Assembly (NCBI GenBank): GCA_014240255.1
Contig: JAAZXG010000010.1
Coordinates: forward strand, 1-39,028
Source: Methanobacteriota archaeon
GTDB lineage: Archaea > Thermoplasmatota > Poseidoniia > MGIII > CG-Epi1
Length of the DNA stretch: 39,028 nucleotides
Direction: 5' to 3'
Position 1 is the first letter of the stretch; every line of letters starts with the position of its first letter. The position numbers and the translations under genes are program-made. Of the stretch, positions 35,273-39,028 are shown piece by piece. A model generated the notes under the pieces. That model worked only from the letters and a program-made list of their open reading frames with translations. It was not told where the DNA came from and made no database searches.

Positions 35273-35284
35273 GGTTTTAAGACC
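35273..35284. promoter_or_regulatory. Putative shared TATA element GGTTTTAAGACC between divergent genes
   Basis: Near-palindrome (10 of 12 positions) about 26 bp from the GT2 start (35252) and 23-24 bp from the small ORF start (35302). Confidence 0.5.
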
Positions 35285-35301
35285 AACTGCACTAGGCATC
35301 T

Positions 35302-35490
35302 GTGTCTTTACTCTTTAAGCAGGTCACATCAGCAGTTTTTCTCTTAGTGGGTTTAATTATTTCTTTATCTTGGTATGAGTGGAAAGATTCTCCACTTTGG
35401 ATGCTAATTCTAGGTGGATTGTTATCTTTATTAGGAATTATAGGCGTCGTTCTCAACATTATGGAATCAGAGGAGAGTTTAGAAGAATAG
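35302..35490 (+). CDS. Small two-TM membrane protein, 62 aa
   Basis: SLLFKQVTSAVFLLVGLIISLSWYEWKDSPLWMLILGGLLSLLGIIGVVLNIMESEESLEE; GTG start. Confidence 0.6.
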   Translation: MSLLFKQVTSAVFLLVGLIISLSWYEWKDSPLWMLILGGLLSLLGIIGVVLNIMESEESLEE

Positions 35491-35534
35491 TTCCATTAAG
35501 CTTATATTGAACTATTTATCGACTTAATTTTTAG

Positions 35535-36650
35535 ATGAGCTTTTTTTACAGAACAATTCTGCGGCCCGCAGTTTTTTTACAAGATTCTGAAAAAGCCCAC
35601 AATCGTATGATTTCTACACTTTCTAGAGCTAGTCGATCTCGTCTTATGATGTCTTTACTTGGTAATTTCTATAGTTCCCCAGAACTTCCTACCAAAGTTT
35701 TTGATTTAGAATTTCCTAATCCGCTTGGTATTGCAGCTGGCATGGATAAGAATGGTCAAGCAGTACCTGCATGGCAAGCAATTGGTTTTGGTTTTAGTGA
35801 AATTGGCGGAGTTACTCTTCATGAGCAAGAGGGAAATCCTAAACCAAGAATGTTTAGAGCTACTTCCGAACGGGCACTAGTTAATCGAATGGGTTTCAAT
35901 AATATAGGTGCGAATTCGGTTCTTGATAAGTTAAAGGATTTCAAAAATAGGGGACTTTGGCCAGAATCTCCCGTGGGTATAAATTTGGGTAAATCAAAGA
36001 TAACTCCTCTCAAAAAAGCTCCAGAAGATTATGCAGGTTCACTTGAATTATTATGGAATCATGCTGATTTCTTTGTGATAAATATTAGTTCTCCTAATAC
36101 ACTTGGTTTGAGAGATCTTCAAGAATCAAAGCACTTAGAGTTAATACTAAGTCTATGTCAAGAAACGAATAGTAAGTGTGCAATTAAATTAGGTAAAAAT
36201 ATGAAACCACTATTGGTTAAAATAGCTCCTGAACTCAAGGATTCTTATCTTAAAGACATTATAAGATTAATACAAAAATTTGATTTGAATGGCATTGTTG
36301 CTACAAACACTACAATCCAAAGGCCCGAAACAAAAAATAATAAGTCTAAGAAGATTTTTGATGAGCAAGGTGGACTTAGCGGTTTGCCGTTGAAGGATAG
36401 AAGTACAGATATGATTCGTAAAATTTACAAGATATCAAAGGGGAAGATTCCAATTATTGGAGTAGGTGGTGTTTTCACAGCAGATGATGCCTGGGAGAAA
36501 ATAACGGCTGGTGCATCTTTACTTCAATTATATACAGGTTTAGTGTTTGAGGGTCCAGGTATTGCTCGAAGTATAATTTCAGGTCTTAAAAAACGTGTAA
36601 AAGAGGCTGGTCTCAATTCAATTTCAGAGGCCATAGGTCTTAACTCTTAA
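35535..36650 (+). CDS. pyrD: Dihydroorotate dehydrogenase, class 2 (quinone) type
   Basis: FPNPLGIAAGMDKNGQAVPAWQAIGFGFSEIGGVTLHEQEGNPKPRMFR; FVINISSPNTLGLRDLQ; GVGGVFTADDAWEKITAGASLLQLYTG. Confidence 0.94.
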   Translation: MSFFYRTILRPAVFLQDSEKAHNRMISTLSRASRSRLMMSLLGNFYSSPELPTKVFDLEFPNPLGIAAGMDKNGQAVPAWQAIGFGFSEIGGVTLHEQEGNPKPRMFRATSERALVNRMGFNNIGANSVLDKLKDFKNRGLWPESPVGINLGKSKITPLKKAPEDYAGSLELLWNHADFFVINISSPNTLGLRDLQESKHLELILSLCQETNSKCAIKLGKNMKPLLVKIAPELKDSYLKDIIRLIQKFDLNGIVATNTTIQRPETKNNKSKKIFDEQGGLSGLPLKDRSTDMIRKIYKISKGKIPIIGVGGVFTADDAWEKITAGASLLQLYTGLVFEGPGIARSIISGLKKRVKEAGLNSISEAIGLNS

Positions 36651-36651
36651 C

Positions 36652-39028
36652 TTATTCTCTAATAATAAATTGACTTTGACACATAGGGCATGCAACTTGG
36701 ATAGGTCTCTGATCGGTATTTATTGTTATTAATCCTGAGCATGTAGGACACGACAAATTTGTAGGTCCCATTTCTTCAAAGTCAAAGAAGTCCTCTTCTT
36801 CTTCAGTTCTAAAATATTTCATTCCGATTACGGCACCTATAATCCCGATTACGGCTATAGTTCCTCCTATCATTATTATATTGCTTTCACCATCTTCATT
36901 ATTGTTACTATTTATTACAGTTTTTTCTTCGACAATAATACTTCCTTGCCATGTATGGCTATTAAGTGAATTATCAGTAATGACTAAGCCAATGCCATAA
37001 GTTCCTTCATCTTCAAAGGTATAATCAAATTTTTCTTGTGTTCTTATAATTTCAGAATTATCAGAGATGCGTAATATTGTCCATTCATATTTGGTAATAG
37101 TTCCATCTGAGTCATAAGATTCTTCTGCATTGAATGTTATTTTATCACCTTGTTTTACTACAGTAGGTAGTGAATTACTAGATGATAAATCATTAACATA
37201 AATCACGCCGATTGCGACAGGTGGGATATTTTCTTCTTCAGGTTCTTGAACATATGCATACTTGGTTATGGGTTCTTCTACATTTTCTATTTCGGCTTTA
37301 ATTAGTATACTTCCAGATTCATATGGCGTCCATTCAAAGGATACTATTTCTTCATCTCCTGCCGAAATCTCAATATTTTGTTGAGCAATTAGGATATCTT
37401 TTGCATAAGTACTAATTGTAGCTGTACCTGATTTTCCACCACTATTTGTGATAGTTACACCAATCATTGTAGATTCGCCAACAGTTAGTGGATTATTCCA
37501 TGATAGACTATTTAGTTCAAAAGTTGCTTTAGGTTCTTCGACTGTAATATCCAAATCTATTTCATTATTACTTTCAGTAGTTTCTACAGGATCTGAATTC
37601 TCTAGTAAGACTTCTAAATTATGCGTTCCTTTTTCAGCTTCCCAGTTATAACTAATTACTTCCTTTCCTTCAGCTTCAACATCTATATTTCCACTGTAGA
37701 TAGTAATACTATCAATCATAAGTTTGTAATCTATGTTTCCAGCAGTTTTACCAAGATTGAGTATTTCAAAATTAATAGCTAATTCTTGCCCTTCTTCTAA
37801 TGTTCCTTCAATTTCTATGTTTGCAGGTGTAAAATCAGGTTCTTCAGGCGGAGGTCCTACATTAATAGAAAATATTCTTTCATCGTTGTTATTATTTTGG
37901 TCATCAGGTTCAATACTAACAAGTCTAGCAAGTAAATCACTTTCACCTTCTTCAGCAATCCATTCTCCAGAGATTGTTATTTCTTCCTCAATATCAATAG
38001 AAACACCTTCAAGTGTTGCAAAACGAATATCATCATCATACCATCTTAGTTCAAAACCGGTTGCTTCTTCAGTTCCTTGGTTTTTTATTTTAGCATAAAT
38101 ATTGATATGTTCATTATGTATTGGATCTTCATCATCGGTCCAAACATCAGTTATGGCTAAATCAACACCATCTGCTGGACCTTCAGCAACAGAAATAGTA
38201 GTATCAATTATATTATTTTCAGTATTTCCTTCAGATGGATTTACATCATATACTTCCACAAGAATTTCATATTCGCCTTCATTAGGAGTCCAGTCGTAAG
38301 TCCATATTTTGTTAGAACCGATATTTATGGAGCCTAATGAATTATCATCCTCGATTTCACTTTGATCCACAAATAGCTTGATAGCTGAACTATCAATGTC
38401 CATATTTCCTTCATTTTTAACTTTTACTGAAATTGTTACAGTATCTCCTTCCACAGGCTCTTCAGGTGTAGTTGAGATTTCAGTAACAACGGCATCAGGT
38501 TGATTAATGTCAACAATTTCGTATCCATCAATATATCCATATCCATAGTAGTAATTGTATTTGTCACTTTCATCAGGTTCAGATGCGCTCCCGTCATGCT
38601 CACCATCCCATGCTTCAGAATAATCTTGAAGTCGATCGCGTGCTGGATTAGTCGTGGAGGTTGGTCTTAACGAGATGTCAGTTTCAAGAAGTAATGCAAC
38701 TAGTCCTGAAACTATAGGTGTAGCCATACTAGTTCCATCTTTATCTGTCCAACCTTGGGCATTACTTTCTCCAAATAAATTACTATGTCCTAGTGCTGCT
38801 CGGATTCCACTTCCTGGTGCAACTACAGAAGGTTTTAGTTCATCCCATCTGTCACTATCGCCATCATCATCTCTTGGGCCATAATTGCTGTAGCTTGCCA
38901 AGTCATCATCATTTCTATTAATATTATCATTATTATCCATTGCACCAACTGCAACACTCCAATCAGCTGCAGCAGGTGATGGTACTTCTTCATCACCATC
39001 ATTTCCCATTGCTATAACTACTACAATT
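36652..39028 (-). CDS. Subtilisin-like (S8) protease, N-terminus beyond the window, with about four CARDB repeats, PKD-like domain, TM and C-terminal zinc ribbon
   Basis: Continues upstream of the ORF-track Met as IVVVIAMGNDGDEE; GN and DGTSMATPIVSGLVALL (catalytic Ser); CARDB-like repeats; TM IIMIGGTIAVIGIIGAVIGMKYF; LSCPTCSGLI...VACPMCQSQFIIRE. Confidence 0.88.
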   Translation of the reverse strand, partial: IVVVIAMGNDGDEEVPSPAAADWSVAVGAMDNNDNINRNDDDLASYSNYGPRDDDGDSDRWDELKPSVVAPGSGIRAALGHSNLFGESNAQGWTDKDGTSMATPIVSGLVALLLETDISLRPTSTTNPARDRLQDYSEAWDGEHDGSASEPDESDKYNYYYGYGYIDGYEIVDINQPDAVVTEISTTPEEPVEGDTVTISVKVKNEGNMDIDSSAIKLFVDQSEIEDDNSLGSINIGSNKIWTYDWTPNEGEYEILVEVYDVNPSEGNTENNIIDTTISVAEGPADGVDLAITDVWTDDEDPIHNEHINIYAKIKNQGTEEATGFELRWYDDDIRFATLEGVSIDIEEEITISGEWIAEEGESDLLARLVSIEPDDQNNNNDERIFSINVGPPPEEPDFTPANIEIEGTLEEGQELAINFEILNLGKTAGNIDYKLMIDSITIYSGNIDVEAEGKEVISYNWEAEKGTHNLEVLLENSDPVETTESNNEIDLDITVEEPKATFELNSLSWNNPLTVGESTMIGVTITNSGGKSGTATISTYAKDILIAQQNIEISAGDEEIVSFEWTPYESGSILIKAEIENVEEPITKYAYVQEPEEENIPPVAIGVIYVNDLSSSNSLPTVVKQGDKITFNAEESYDSDGTITKYEWTILRISDNSEIIRTQEKFDYTFEDEGTYGIGLVITDNSLNSHTWQGSIIVEEKTVINSNNNEDGESNIIMIGGTIAVIGIIGAVIGMKYFRTEEEEDFFDFEEMGPTNLSCPTCSGLITINTDQRPIQVACPMCQSQFIIRE

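Noticed and set aside
1-39028. CRISPR array, rRNA, insertion sequence or prophage
   Set aside because: No regularly spaced repeats, transposase, integrase or rRNA-like sequence seen on reading both strands.

Overview
This window is a compact, AT-rich archaeal chromosome segment. The gene set (TBP, RfcL, Hel308, Dph2, S17e, archaeal GluRS/TrpRS, Pop5-like RNase P subunit, geranylgeranyl reductase, DRG-type GTPase) together with citrate synthase, LipB, UppP and quinone-type DHODH suggests a marine Thermoplasmatota lineage (Poseidoniia/Marine Group II-like). That placement is inference. I see about 45 genes: two incomplete at the window edges (a PfkB kinase and a subtilisin-like protease), one tRNA-Gln(CTG), and several small ORFs absent from the supplied ORF track. 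There is no CRISPR array, rRNA or recognisable transposon. The most notable observations are: (1) an in-frame chimera of the N-terminus of a DHH-family phosphoesterase and the C-terminal two-thirds of dihydrolipoamide dehydrogenase, which lacks the FAD N-domain and the redox cysteines; (2) four divergent gene pairs whose start codons are 46-51 bp apart around one central near-palindromic GG-(AT-rich)-CC element about 22-26 bp from both starts, suggesting single-element bidirectional promoters for leaderless mRNAs; (3) a C5-6 tract fixed 21-22 bp upstream of the starts of gltX, trpS and the DRG GTPase; (4) a ClC protein lacking both gating and proton glutamates; (5) a TBP with a degenerate first repeat; (6) convergent dinB and rfcL genes whose C-terminal codons, including the RfcL PIP box, overlap antisense; (7) a sulfotransferase/glycosyltransferase/flippase set; (8) an orphan PqqD-like protein coupled to a small membrane protein. 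All calls are from reading the sequence; no database search was run.
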